Origin: Costus lasius
Lineage: Eukaryota > Streptophyta > Magnoliopsida > Zingiberales > Costaceae
Length of the DNA: 64,000 bases
Assembly (NCBI GenBank): GCA_027563935.2
Contig: CM050450.1
Location: forward strand, 26,213,439-26,277,438
Direction: 5' to 3'
Every line of letters starts with the position of its first letter. Within the stretch, counting starts at the first letter, position 1. Position numbers and translations under genes: made by a program. Shown here piece after piece: positions 11,841-23,812 of the stretch. The notes under the pieces were generated by a model. The model saw only the letters and a program-made list of their open reading frames with translations, was not told the origin of the DNA and ran no database searches.

Positions 11841-13483
11841 AGGACCTAGAGGTTGAGGAATCTCAACCCCATATCTCTAGCGTGACCATGATGCTTCTAC
11901 TGCGCCAAAGCATTAGTCAATGGGTCTGCCAGATTGTTCTCTATGTCAACTCTTGAGTATGTGTTTGGACCTTTGATGAAACCGTGGTTCCTTAGCTTGT
12001 GCAATTGCGCCATTGTTGTCACAATTCAATGGGATCCACTACACTTGGAACCACCTGAAGTTCAGAAATGAACTTCCTGATCCAAACGGCTTCTTTGGCT
12101 GCCTCAGAAGCGTCTACATACTTAGCCTCAGTTGTAGAATTAACTATAATGGACTACTTAGAACTCTCTCAGCTCATAGCACTTCCATTTAATTTGAACA
12201 CATAGCCTGTCTGCGATCCAAAGTCGTCAGGGTTAGACTGGAACGACGTATCAGTGTAGCCCTGCACACTTAGCTCTTCCTATCCCCCATAGAACAAGAA
12301 CATATCTTTAGTTCTTTTCAAATACTTCAGGATATTCTTCATAGCTACCCAGTGCTGTAGACCTAGATTGGATTAGTATCGACTGGTTATTCTCACAGCA
12401 TAAACCACATCTGGTCTAGTACACAACATTTGCATACATGATCGATCCCACTGCAGAAGCATAGGGAACTCAACTCATTTCATCTCTCTCAGCCTGTGTG
12501 GTAGGACACTGGCTCTTTGAGAGACTAAGACCATGTCTCACTGGAAGGTATTCTTTCTTGGATTGCTCCAAGTTGAACCTCTCCAAGACCTTATTAATGT
12601 AGGTACTCTGACTAAGGGCCAGGAGTCTCTTGGATCTATCTCGGTAGATCCTCACACCTAAAATATAGGCGGTCTCCCCTAAGTCTTTCATCTCGAAACA
12701 CTTCCCCAACCATGTCTTCACAGATTGAAGACTAGGGATGTCATTTCCGATGAGTAGTATGTCATCGACATACAAGACCAGAAAAGTCATCAAGCTCCCA
12801 CTGAATATTCTGTATACACAGGCATCATCTTCACTTTTGATAAAGCCATAATCTCTCACAGCTTCATCAAACCGAAGATTCCAACTTCGAGATGCTTACT
12901 TCAATCTATAAATGGATTTCTTTAGCCTGTAGACCTTGTTGGCCTCTGCAGGATGGATGAAGCCATCAGGTTGTGTCATATACACATCCTCTGTCAGCTT
13001 TCCGTTAAGGAATGCTGTCTTAACATCCATCTACCATATCTCATAGTCATGATATGCAGCTATAGCAAGCAGAATCCGAATGGATTTGATCATGGCAACT
13101 GGCGAAAAGGTTTCATCATAGTCCACCCCGTGGATCTATTTAAATCCTTTAGCCACAAGTCTACCCTTATAGGTAACTATGTTGTCATCCATGTCAGTCT
13201 TCCTCTTGAAGATCCATTTACACCCTATGGGTTTTACCCCATCATGTAGCTCAACCCAATCCCAGACTTGGTTAGCCAACATGGATTCCATCTCGGATCG
13301 CATGGCCTCAAGTCATCTCTCGAAGTCCGGTCCACTGACCGTCTTATCATAGGTCCTAGGTTCATCCTCAATGATGAAGATCCCGTCGTGTTGGGTCGGC
13401 AGCAACTCATACCTCTCAGGTGCACGACGAATCCTCCTAGACCTACGTGGGACCTGTGTCTGAGCCTCAGGTTGCCCAGCAAC
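11841..13483 (-). pseudogene. Ty1/copia pol relic (RT and RNase H)
   Basis: Read on the minus strand from 13483, the translation gives a linker rich in RRSRR, then an RT domain with KARLVAKGF-like and [15 protein letters not shown] stretches, the catalytic YVDD (in VLYVDDILLIG), then RNase H pieces. Stops and frame changes break it, and several lie in the RNase H part. Only 12470-12859 stays open for 129 residues. It is a dead pol fragment: the N-terminal part (gag, protease, integrase) is absent at the break at 13483/13484. Confidence 0.85.
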
Positions 13484-14969
13484 TGATAGGTATCCGCAAG
13501 TGCATGGATTTATCAAAGTAATAAAAAGATTATCGTTCCCAACGAGGATCTGGCGGTCAAGTACCGATTACACGATCAATCTATATCTAGATGAATGAAA
13601 GTGTAGTTTTTGTTTTGAAAACTTCTAATGCAAGAAAACAAAAAGGTGGTTTTAGGGTTTTGGCTAAAAATCAATTCAGATAAAATCAGGATCTAGGGTT
13701 TCACCACACTGACGATTATGAATTTAATAAAAATAAACCTTTGACAGAATATTAAAGCGTTGAAAGGGACTTTTCCTAGGGTACACATTACCTCCTCTCG
13801 AAGCGTAATCCGGTATCTATTTATATTAATTCCCTACTCTCATGACAATTAACATAAATAAATCCATTAAGTTCTGTGAAAAATCATGGAATCCTTCAAG
13901 TAAATCCGAACTACTCTCGTGATCGGATTCACATGTTTGAAAAGAATAGATCTGACGTTGCGATTCACCTCTCGGTCATTCTCGCGACGTCTCAAACGCA
14001 ATAAAATTTGGCCAGAGTATTAAAGCGAGATATGTACAATTCTAATCAAATCAAATCTATAAAATTCGTGTAAAAGATTTAAAACTATATATTTAATCTA
14101 TAAATTGTCAACGGGTTATTCCCCCCCAAATCCCAAAAATTAAGGTTTACACATCCATGTTCAAAGCAAACAGCATGTTCATCGATGAATTAAACATGTA
14201 ATCTCTCTAAAATAATGCAAAGAGACACTAGTAACGTAATTAGAACTCTTCCCCTTGATCTAGTGATGAAGATGAAGTGATCAAACTCCTCCTTTGCGTG
14301 ATCTCTCGCCGAATTTCTGCCCTAGAATTGAATCCGCCATCGCCACCGCCTCCCTTTGTTTTCGTGCCTAGAAGCCCCCGAAACCCTTCCAAAACCTTTC
14401 CTTTTATAGTCTAACCAATATAGAACCCATCTAGGAAGGTTTCTGGAGAGTTTGGTTCAATTCTGGTTCAGTTTGGAGTTGAATCAAGTGAGATATGCGA
14501 AGGGGCAGACATTTTCACCGCCCGTGATGAGTTTACAGCCAAGGCCGTAATCTTGTCTGTGAATAAAACTCCTGCGCACAGAAATATTCACGGACGTGAA
14601 GGCTTTACGGTCTCACCCGTAAAAGTTTATATGCACTATTTAACTTAGCCGATTTTCTTCGCCCGTTCGAACGCAAAATTACGGCCGGCCCAAAATTACG
14701 GCCAAGGTCGTGAAAGTCTCGATCTTCACTATTTTCGCCCAAATTTGACGTGTAAGCTCATGATTTCCTCAGTAATCATATTATGGCTTCAAATCTCCCA
14801 AAATCCATCATTTTCGAGCCATTTTACCTACATTTTCACAAAAACCAAGAAAAGTGAAGATTCTATACAAAGTGAAGTAAAAACACTAAAAATTGCATAA
14901 AATCATTCAATTAAGCCCAAAATATGATCTAAAATATAGGCAAAAATATGGTATAAATGCAACGCATCA
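13484..14969 (-). mobile_element. Athila/Tat-like 3' LTR (LTR C, 1.49 kb)
   Basis: The plus-strand ends are TGATAGGTATCCGCAAGTGC and ...AACGCATCA. The right end is followed by GACTTAAAATTTTGCTTGTC, the conserved run before the 3' LTR. In the element's minus direction it begins TGATGCG, holds a palindrome array, a TATA box (minus TATAAAAG, 14401-14408), and ends near the conserved GTGCACTTGCGG-type phrase. It lies inside the copia pol relic and partners the LTR starting at 16911. Confidence 0.75.
14512..14720. promoter_or_regulatory. Palindrome array in LTR C
   Basis: Dyads include TTCACCGCCCGTGA, TTACAGCCAAGGCCGTAA, TTCACG-GA-CGTGAA (14587-14600, exact arms), TTTACGGTCTCACCCGTAAA, and TTACGGCC repeats at 14689-14705. 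The array is about 250-460 bp from the LTR 5' end and about 100 bp upstream of the TATA box. Confidence 0.6.
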
Positions 14970-16888
14970 GAAACCCTAGACTTAAAATTTTGCTTGTCTT
15001 CAAGCAATACCTCGATATGTAATAAGAATGTAGAGATAAGGATTTCTCAACTGTTTTTGCCCCAAATAATATCCTTAGTTTACAAATTAAGAAATCAATA
15101 TTTCAAACTCAAGTAATTCAAGAAAAGTCATAATAGAGATAAATTCTCAAGAGGCTACAATCCAAGAAAGATAAAATTCATAATTCATGTCATAATATTC
15201 ATTCTTCACACACTAAATATCAGATACTTTCAATTTAATAAATCTATCTTACTCAATGGACAAAAATTTATTTCAAGAATCTTGGTGATGTTAAAAATAA
15301 GAGATTTTAAAAGCAATTTAGTCTTTAAACTGTTATGTGTCATAACATTGTTTAAAGTATACCAAAGAATAGTATAATATAACTCATAGTCTCAATCATG
15401 AAAGTCAGCGGAGTTGTCCACTCAACCTACAGCTTTCTCTTTTTCTCCATTTTTTCCCTTTTTTTTTCATTATTAGACTTCAACTCATGTCTTAGGTACC
15501 ACTGCCAAAGTTAGCAATGCTAAGTAGAGGAGTCTTTTCTCTCTTTTTTTTTCTTTTTTTTTTATTTCTGGAGAAAACCGGTTAGTGGCATGGTACTTAA
15601 ATCGTTATCGATACTTGATCGCAACAAATTTAAAGTATACCAACTCGTGGTATAATATAACTCATGACTTTAGATTTCTCAACTAGAGGAGTTGGAGCAA
15701 ATCTCAGTTAAATAAATATCACCAAATTCTATTCATAAAAATTCCCATCAAGCAAAAATAGATAAATTAAACTTCAAGTAACAAGATATTATGCATGTGT
15801 CATATGAACTCATAACAATTCACATATGCATTTTATCAATACCAGAATTAAATTTACTCAATAATTTAAGTCCACATAAAATTTCAAAAATTTCTTAAGT
15901 CATCAAATCAATCACTCAAAATGTTTCCTAAGTTTAAAATTAAGGACAAAACAAATTTGATTATCCTTAACAATCATAAACATTCAAAATACATACTTGT
16001 AAAGCTTTGAAGAAAAAACAAATCATGAAGGACACCCTAGACTTAAATTGTTGCATATACATGAACATTAAAATCAATGAATGGTAGATTTCAGAAAAAT
16101 TTTGCAAAAATTCCCTTTAAAAACGTTGGCAAAAACCTATATAATCATATCAAAAGAATGAAAACATGACCTAGAAAAATCTAGAAACTATGTCACATCA
16201 AAGATATTTTACAATGTAAACAAGTTTCAGACATTAAATACCATCATGCTTCACTATCAAAATCATGTTTAAATATACTCACAAAGAGATTGCCGCAAGA
16301 ATCACGGTCCGTGAATGATTCACAGCTGCACCCGTGATGGTCTCGTTGATCAGCTTTTCTTCATGTAAAAATTCTCCAAAAATTTTCTGCAAATACAATA
16401 ATTTATTAAAAGATTTTTCATCAATAAAAATTCATCAATACATGCTGCAAAAATTTCTAAAAATTTAAAGAAAATCAAAAAACAAAAACTAAGAATGCAA
16501 AAATTAATAAAATTCAAAAACTTTGGGCTGCCTCCCAAAAGCGCTTGTTTAAGGTCATTAGCTTGACCATAGCTTCATGTCATGGTGGAGTTGGTGAATC
16601 TGTGCCATAGTAGAGAGCATATAATCTTCTTCTTTTCCTCCGTCTCAAGAGTGTGTCCACCAAATATATCCAGTTAAGCAGGTGGATCCATGTCGCAGTG
16701 ATCAGTACATGCTACGAAAGGTTCTTTCAATCATCGGATCTTCAAGAAAGAGTTGAGTGGATCATAGAGTCTTTAAATATGAAACATCCAAAGAAAACTT
16801 TTCAAACAACTTCTAGAAGATTTTTAGGAAAGTTTACAACAATTTAAAGAGAGAGAAAGAAAGAAACAAAAACATAAGAAAATTCCTA
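14970..16888 (-). mobile_element. Non-coding interior of a pol-less Athila/Tat-like element
   Basis: Between LTR C and the LTR at 16911 there is 1.9 kb without any gag, RT, integrase or other ORF. It matches the untranslated DNA beside the 3' LTR at 54905: both have ACTTCAACTCAT, GGTACCACTGCC and GCTAAGTAGAGGAGTC (here at 15478-15530). It also carries GGGCTGCCTCCCAAAAGCGC at about 16527, matched at 61731. The element is therefore non-autonomous. Its 13484 to about 20080 span interrupts copia pol. Confidence 0.65.
16302..16340. promoter_or_regulatory. Internal palindrome pair
   Basis: TCACGG-T-CCGTGA (16302-16314, exact arms) is followed by TTCACAGCTGCACCCGTGA. These use the same TCACG half site as the array in LTR C. 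The pair lies about 190 bp from the conserved GGCTGCCTCCCAA phrase, almost the same distance as the internal array at 61293-61520 has from its copy of the phrase. Confidence 0.5.
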
Positions 16889-16905
16889 GACAACGATGAC
16901 AAAAA
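16889..16905 (-). other. Degenerate tRNA-Asp-type primer binding site
   Basis: The minus strand reads TTTTTGTCATCGTTGTC next to the LTR beginning at 16911. It aligns with the tRNA-Asp primer site TGGCGCCGTTGCC at 9 of 13 positions and has the usual A/T spacer before the LTR. Unlike the site at 63001, no tRNA body follows it. Confidence 0.5.
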
Positions 16906-17247
16906 CTTAATGTGGCTGCAAGTGCACTATCCAAGTAATAAAAAACATCAATACCATATGGACCGAATCATCAAGTATCGACTAATTGTGAATTTACAAG
17001 ATAGGTAAACTAAATGGAATGTTTTGGGTATAGAAACTCCTAGAAATTGTGCAAAAAAGGTTTTTGAAAGCAAGGCCAATGGAAAAAAAAATCAATTTTA
17101 TGAAAATCAAGACTTCAGATTTCACGATGTTGGATTCTTATGACTTTATATATTAACTCTCTGTATAGTGAAATTTAATTAAGATAAAGCGAATTTATCC
17201 TAAGATACATATTGTCTACTTTTAGCAATACAATATACTATTGTCGA

Positions 17248-18888
17248 TGCCACTTAGTATCTACCACAAGCGCTTGGTTTACTATAGTAATAAAAGATAT
17301 CGTTCTCACAAGGACAAGCATCATTTATCGAAAGATCATATAATCAATAGCTAGACAACTGCAATATGATTTTCAATTCAAACTAATTTAAATCGAACCA
17401 AATTCACACATCAAATTAATCACCAAGGCAAGAGTTACGAACGAAATACAATTTCAAGATAATTCAAGACATTGGAGTTCGTCTTATTGATAGATCTAAA
17501 TCCAAACAAGAAAATATCAAAGATTAGGATTAAAATATTTAAGGATATTATCCACATGTACAAGTTACCCCCCTTTCAGTAGTATAACCTAGTATTTATT
17601 CAGATCGGTCTGCTACTTTTGTGGCTTACCAAACGAAATAGGCCCAATGGGCATAGAGATAATTTATAAGATCCTCATGCAAATTCTAACTACTTTCATG
17701 ATAGAAAATTACAAGTTTGATCAAAGCAGATCCAACGTCGCAATTCATCTTTTAGTTCTTCTTGCGATATTTAAAACATGTAAAAGCTCAACCACAACGA
17801 TGACAAGCAAAAAAACATTAGCAAAGATTTTTTATCGAATAAACGAAGATATATCACACAAACATTGATAATAAAGTTCAAACAAAAGATCCGTACAAAG
17901 GGACTACACCCCTAGTACTGAATAAGAGTTTAGGCTAACATAATTGTTCTATTCAGTACAAGTTTCTCGAATAAAATTCCAAGGAGAGCACAATCCAAAG
18001 AAAGAAGAAAGAGAGAAGAAAGAGCAAACAATTTGTATCATATTTGATGAAGAATAGCCTACAAAATCTCTAGCAAAGTCTCCTTTCTTTCTCCGTCGCC
18101 ACTCAAGTTCGTGAGAGCTTCCCCTGGAGCCCTATTGATGCCTCTCTTCAAACCCTTTTGCTCCCTCTATGCTCTAAGAAGTTGTCCCCTAGAATTCCCC
18201 ATGAAATCTACGTTAGGACCATCCAAATTTTGGGAGAAATCAGGGACTCTTCATGTCCGGCGGAAGCCGTCACAGCCATGACATCCATTAGGGCCTAGCC
18301 ATAATGTCTTCTATAAAGTGCTGGAAAGTCTATCACAGTCATGCCATTCATCATGGGTAGATCATGATGTGTTCTATGGAAGCTAGAAAATAAATCATGG
18401 CCATGATGTCAGTTACAATCTGGCTGTGAACCTTTATATGAAAAACTAGCATAGCAATCATGGTCATGAAGTTCATCAGGGGTTGGCTGTGATCTTCACT
18501 ATGGACCCATCTTCAAATTTTGGTTTAAGCACATCATGGTTATGATTGTCATCATGGCTTGGAAGTTATGAAATTATTTTTTCACTTGCTCATCATGTTC
18601 GTGATGTAGGTCAGGAGTTGGACATGATGGAGATAGAAAACTCCATTTCACACCAAATTTTCTATGTAGCGTCGTCTTTATATCCTAAATGACTCGGTGA
18701 CCTCAAAATCATCAAATAAGCTCTATAATTGAGTGATTTCACCTTAATTTCTAAAAGACAAGAAAAAGTGAATATTCTAAACAAAACAGGTAAATAAGTC
18801 TAGTTAGGGTATAAAAGCAATAGAATTTGCCTTGATTTAAGATAAAAAAAAAATAAATCAAAAAATACTATAAAAATACATGGCATCA
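17248..18888 (-). mobile_element. Athila/Tat-like LTR nested in LTR E (LTR F)
   Basis: Left-end phrases CACAAGCGCTTGGTTTAC, TAGTAATAAAAGATATCG and TCTCACAAGGACAAG and the right end ...ATGGCATCA match the two ends of the LTR family. I could not find a clear target-site duplication, so the left edge may be a few bases off. It appears to be a solo LTR; no internal sequence is attached on either side. Confidence 0.6.
18265..18625. promoter_or_regulatory. Palindrome array in LTR F, about 63-bp period
   Basis: Units start near 18270, 18334, 18396 and 18459 (62-64 bp apart), each with TCACAGCCATGA-like dyads. The clearest is ATCATGGCCATGAT (18394-18407), an exact 14-bp palindrome. Compared with ATCACGGCCGTGAT it differs by C-to-T and G-to-A at the two CpGs, the change expected from cytosine methylation and deamination. 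The array starts about 263 bp from the LTR 5' end. Confidence 0.65.
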
Positions 18889-20150
18889 TATGTCTACTTA
18901 GATTGATCTCCTATTCTCCTGGGAGATTTATTAAGTTTTATCATAAATTGTATAATCCCTTAAAGTTGGTTAGAACTACTCTCATGTTTTAACCTACAAG
19001 CTTAACTACAGGCTTTCCAATGATGAAATTCACTCTCTATCCATCTAACATCATCTAAATATAGACATATTTGGCCAAAATATTACAAGAAGATAAGGCA
19101 TAACTATAATTAAATTAACTTTCACTAAATTTAGAATAGAAACAGCATCAATGTCATTGAGTCATAACAAATCTCAACGAGCTACACCCTTTGTCTTGAA
19201 AGAGAGTTTACGCTGCTATTAAGCACATCATGATCAAAGAAAAAAATTCTAAAAACACCACCAAAAAGCAAGCAACAATAAAAGGAAATAAATACAATAA
19301 CTCCCTTGCTAAGGATCGCCACTATAAATTGCATAAGACATGGCTCCTCCCTTCGATCATGCAGAGTTGTTGCTGCTCTTCTTCTCACTCTGTTGACTAC
19401 CAAAAGATCTCTTAGACTTTTCCCAATATATTTTCAAACCCCTCCTTACAGTTATAGAGTTATGAAGGTTTCTTTAATAGATGGAAGATACTACTTTTAG
19501 ACAAGAAGCAAAAAACCAAGTCATAACTCTATTTTAGTCATGACTAGAAGAAAGAACCACGACCACGATCATCATTGTAGCTTGGGCACGAACTTTTCTT
19601 TTCGTAGCTTTAGTCTGGTCAAAAATAGAGTCACAACCATACTCGATGTCATGGGTAGATCGTGAAACTCTTTATAAGAGCACAGTTTCCTTTGTGACAA
19701 GATGATAGGCAGTGACGGATATCACACCCAAGCTGTGATGTCTTTTGTTGATATTGAGAATTCTCAGGCTGGTAGGTTTGCTGCATCACTATCGTGATCA
19801 TCTTCATGGATTTTCTCCTATGAGTTATAGTTGTATTTGATCTTCACGTGTTGACTGTGACTCTTCCAAGGAGCTCCATTTTGCACTAAATTTAAGGGGG
19901 TAAACTTATCTTTTGTGTGTAAGCCCCTTATGTCTTTAAATCCTTCATAATCCAATAGTTTTGGATAATTGTACCTAAAATTCTAAAAAAAAAAAAAAAG
20001 TAAAACTGTAGATAACAAATAAATAACATAAAATTGGCCAAACAAAAGTGTAAAGTAATGAAATATTGCCTAATTCGACAAGTCTTTGCAAGGCCCAACA
20101 AGTGGAAAAATGTACACTCCTCTATGCTTTTAGATATGCACTTCAACTAA

Positions 20151-20864
20151 CGCTGCATTTGGCAGAGTTATCTTTGCAACTATGTTGTCATTACAGCTGC
20201 CCTTACTTTTAAGGGCATTTGGTAGAGTTGTTGTGTTATTAGTATTATTTTGAGTTTTAAAAGTTATAATTATGTTATTCAAATCTTCATTTCTCTTAAT
20301 CTATACAAATTATGTATTAAAATAATATAAAAATCTAATAATATATTTTACATATAAAGACATAAGTTTTTTATGATGTCATCAAATAAGAACAATTTAA
20401 TTATCAACCTTGTCCAAAGTGGTATTATCCTACTATCTTCCAATAATTTATTTGCCTTAAATCTATATATTGATCTACTTCAAGAGCAATACTAAAGATG
20501 ACAACAATGATTGTAGCATATGAGTTGACTCCATACATTTCTTATAATTAAATATAATTTAAGTTTTTATAAAATTATTAATATACATTAGCTATATATA
20601 TCATATTATTCTATTGGTTAAATAGATATATATTATATTATTATATTAATTAAAATATATTAAATTAATAAAAAAAATATTAATTCATGTCATAAATTAA
20701 TTAAAATGCATATCAGGCCACATGCAGTGGTAGCAGCTAGTTTTCACAACTTTGAGCAATAGTGCCAAAGCTAGCACTATTGGCTCATGTAGTAATGCTG
20801 CCAAACCCGAACATTGCACCAACCTCTACTCGTTGGGTATGCGTAGCATACCCCAAACGGACCC
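20151..20864. mobile_element. PIF/Harbinger-like MITE
   Basis: A 714-bp AT-rich non-coding segment is bounded by TAA on both sides (20148-20150 and 20865-20867). Its ends are imperfect inverted repeats: left CGCTGCATTTGGCAG, right (as reverse complement) GGGTCCGTTTGGGGT. A TAA target duplication with GGG..GTTTGG ends is typical of PIF/Harbinger (Tourist-like) elements. No transposase is encoded. Confidence 0.5.
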
Positions 20865-21132
20865 TAAGAAGAGTCTTTGTTATTGTTGAAGAAGATGGAA
20901 CCACTTTCACCGTAATTGTTTAACAAGGTTAGCCACTGCATCTCAGCCAAAAAACGTCTATATTGTTAACAAGCTTAAGGTATGCAAGGGATGTGACTAA
21001 AAGAAGACCACTTAAGACATCCTTGCATTGATCAAGTTAAAAATTAGTGTTGCATCCTCTATGTTATAACCTAGATTTTTAAAATAATGATAAATATGCA
21101 ATGAATGCTCCATCTATGATGGATGGCTATGC

Positions 21133-21454
21133 CTATGTTGGGTACCTTCGTTTTGATTTTAAAAAAAAAAAAAATTAAAAAAAAATTTATAGAAATAATC
21201 TACACACTCTAAGCTATTCAGTGGCATCAATATTGGGGTAGTTTAGATTATACACAATGAGAAATTACCCTAAATATTATTACATAAAAAAATAAAAAAT
21301 GATTTTCTATATAGAAATATTTATTAGGATAATTTCTTATTGTGCGTAATCTAAACTACCTCAATATTAATATCATTGGATAGTGTATAGATTATTTCTA
21401 TAAAAAAAATTCAAAAAAAAAAATTTACTTCAAAAATAAATCACCCAGCATAGA
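21133..21454. mobile_element. Fold-back MITE with long inverted arms
   Basis: Two arms of about 85-90 bp (roughly 21188-21277 and 21323-21408) are inverted copies: ATAGAAATAATCTACACACT and GGTAGTTTAGATTA on the left are answered on the right. The inverted match resumes outside A-rich stretches as CTATGTTGGGTA at 21133 and CACCCAGCATAG at about 21442. The whole can fold into one long hairpin with a loop of about 45 bp. I could not identify the target duplication. Confidence 0.7.
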
Positions 21455-21857
21455 AATCCTAACCTAGATACCCAGGCTAGGCCATTTGCTCATGGCTGTG
21501 GGAAAAAAAAAAGGGGGTGATGACTCGATAGTGTCTCCTCTCATCCTCTTTTTCCTCGGTGTGCGTGGGGGGTGGACAAGCTTGTCATCAAGCTCTCGTC
21601 ATGTGCCCAATTTTCCCTAAAGCATCTCTCTCCTTTCTCTCTTCATGTCGTGTCCCTGGCAAACTCATCCCCAACAACATCAACAGCAAAATGAGCAGTA
21701 GAGGCTGAAGAGATGCCAACCCCGTAGGGATAACCTCAAGTGGGTGAGTTTACGAGAATAGGGCTTCCTGCCAATGTTCTTGGAGGTTTATATTCCTATG
21801 GTGGCATTGCAGGGTTGGTAAGGCACACATGCTTCTACACTAACTATAGTGGGCAAA
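21455..21857. other. Unassigned DNA flanking a solo LTR
   Basis: No gene that I can support. An open frame at 21740-21967 begins here but continues into the copia LTR, so at best its first 40 codons are native. The matching right flank (from 23813) does not extend a recognisable protein either. Confidence 0.3.
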
Positions 21858-21862
21858 ACAAA

Positions 21863-23807
21863 TGTTGGGAAACCCCGGGGACATTTTACAATTTTCAGAG
21901 TTATAGACATACATTTTTCGCAGTGGAAGAATGTCCCCGAAACAGGCCGGTCCCAAAAACCCAGTGAAGATCGCAAGCAAGGGAGTCGACACGATGAGTT
22001 AGTAAGTACCTTAGGAGCAATATGGAGCGATGCCGATGTAGGCGTCCAAGTGTGCACCTTCTGCAGTCTCGTACACACGGATCTCTTGAGTTCTCTTCTT
22101 CCACGCCCGGTGCTAGCCTCGGGAAGAAGATCCAAGCCTTAGGAAGATGTTTTATTTCTCTTGCGCCACCTAGAGAAAAGATGCGCCAAGTGAAGAGGGA
22201 AAACTACCCAAGCCGCCAAGCCCTAGATCTCTTTGCGCCAAGAGGAAAGGAAGAGGCTTGCGGTTATGGAAGATGCGCCCTTGCTCCAAGCACTCGCCCC
22301 TCTCCTTGTGTTCACGCCTTCGTGGATTGATTACTCACAAGAGGGGGCGACTAGGGTCACATTTATAGGGCAAAAGGCGGTTAGGGTAATGGCTAGGATC
22401 ATGACAAGTGTAGGGCTAGGATGAGGAGGTTTGAGACAAGGAAAGTCTCCAAGAGATTTCCATAATTCTCATTCAACCTTTCCTTTTGTTCCCACGCCTT
22501 TCCTTGTGAGCCAAGGCCTTGCCTTGCGCCTCAAGCCATGCCATAAAGGCATTCATTCCATCCTAGCAAGAGAGGGGAGGCGCCCTTTACTTCCATAATG
22601 AAGCAAAGGCGCCAACATGACCCCATTATGCCCCTAGGCGCTTAATGGTTCATGTTTCTCCCCATTATACCCTTTTAGCCTCTCATCTCTTCATGAGAAC
22701 TTGTCATTGGGCCTCATTGGATAATGAGCTAGCCCAAACTTCATTACATGGGTTGATTAAGCACTTGGATCCAATCCAATGCAACCCTAATCCAAATGTG
22801 ACCAACCATGGTCAAATACGGGTCAACCTGCCAAAAATGAAGTTTGGCTCTAATAACATTCTTCCATCTCATCAGGCCCATTGGCGCTGATGAAATCTCC
22901 TAATTAGATCCGAGTTATCCAATAACTCGATCATAAGGCTTCCCGATCAATACGAGAACTCAAGTATCAAGGTGTGCGACCCTGTAGGTTCCTCTGACGC
23001 TGGCAGTGCTGACCAGAGGTCATCACAAGCAGTGAGTGGCACCTAGCAGTGCATCGCTGCTACCCAGGTCGTTGGAATGGATATCGACATCGACATCCCC
23101 ATTATCGCAACTAGGTACAGATGCATTACAGTCTCTTTACCGTACTGATATCCGATTGGACAAGTGTGTCACCACTTGTTTTCATTCAATTACATGGCTA
23201 TGACTAAAACAGGTTCTCACCTGGGTATGGCCATACACTCTCAGTCATAGAACCATAAATGAGCTCCATGGATATCATACTTCCCTAGGGAAGGGGCAAA
23301 TCCTATGTCTGTCCATTGATCTTCTCATATGGGTCGTGACATGCTCAATAACAGCCGTTATGACCTCCCAGCTACGGCAAGGTGTTAGGTTGTATCAAAA
23401 CAAGTCCCTAACCATATAGAATGATCAATGACCTCAAGTCAAGGGATCAATGCATCTCCTGTCACTTATGAGGATAACTCATGACACCAAGTCATAGCCT
23501 CATAGCAGGTCTATCCAGTATATCCTCCAATGATATACCCATGTGTCTGCATTAGCACCGCGTGCCTAACCAGCCCACATACCAGTCTCTCAAGTACCAG
23601 AGCTGTCCCATATCCACTCAGGTACATTGACTGGGGACAATCATTTGAGCACAGATCCAATCTGTCTCCAGGGACATTATCATGTAAGTACACAATCGCA
23701 GGTGTAGTCAAACAATGATAACGACAATGCCAGAATGATATATAAATATCAATGTCAAGTAGTACATAAGTTGACCAAAACTAGGTCCTAGGGCATATAC
23801 ACCAACA
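21863..23807 (-). mobile_element. Solo copia LTR (1.95 kb)
   Basis: It has the same ends as the LTR at 9717-11824 (TGTTGGGAAACCCCGGGG and ATATACACCAACA) and is similar along its length, including CTCCCAGCTACGG and TCCAGGGACATTAT. It carries no internal region. Flanking 5-mers are ACAAA on the left (21858-21862) and GCAAA on the right (23808-23812), one mismatch apart. This fits an aged target duplication and removal of the element body by LTR-LTR recombination. Confidence 0.8.
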
Positions 23808-23812
23808 GCAAA

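Larger units (their letters stand above)
16911..20080 (-). mobile_element. Athila/Tat-like 5' LTR (LTR E), split by a nested LTR
   Basis: The left end is TGTGGCTGCAAGTGCAC. The LTR is interrupted from about 17248 to 18888 by LTR F and resumes at 18889 with TTTATTAAGTTTTATCATAA and AGAACTACTCTCATG, phrases that follow in order in LTR C. Removing the insert leaves about 1.5 kb, close to LTR C. The far end near 20080 is uncertain because it has drifted. A diffuse palindrome array (TCACAACCATA, TCATGGGTAGATCGTGA, ATCACACCCAAGCTGTGAT) lies at about 19550-19850. Confidence 0.55.

Noticed and set aside
12470..12859. Working copia reverse transcriptase
   Set aside because: YVDD is present, but the frame opens only for 129 residues. 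Upstream and downstream parts have stops, and the rest of pol is missing at 13484.
21740..21967. Short plus-strand gene next to the solo copia LTR
   Set aside because: More than half of the frame lies in the LTR. The remaining codons have no recognisable family.
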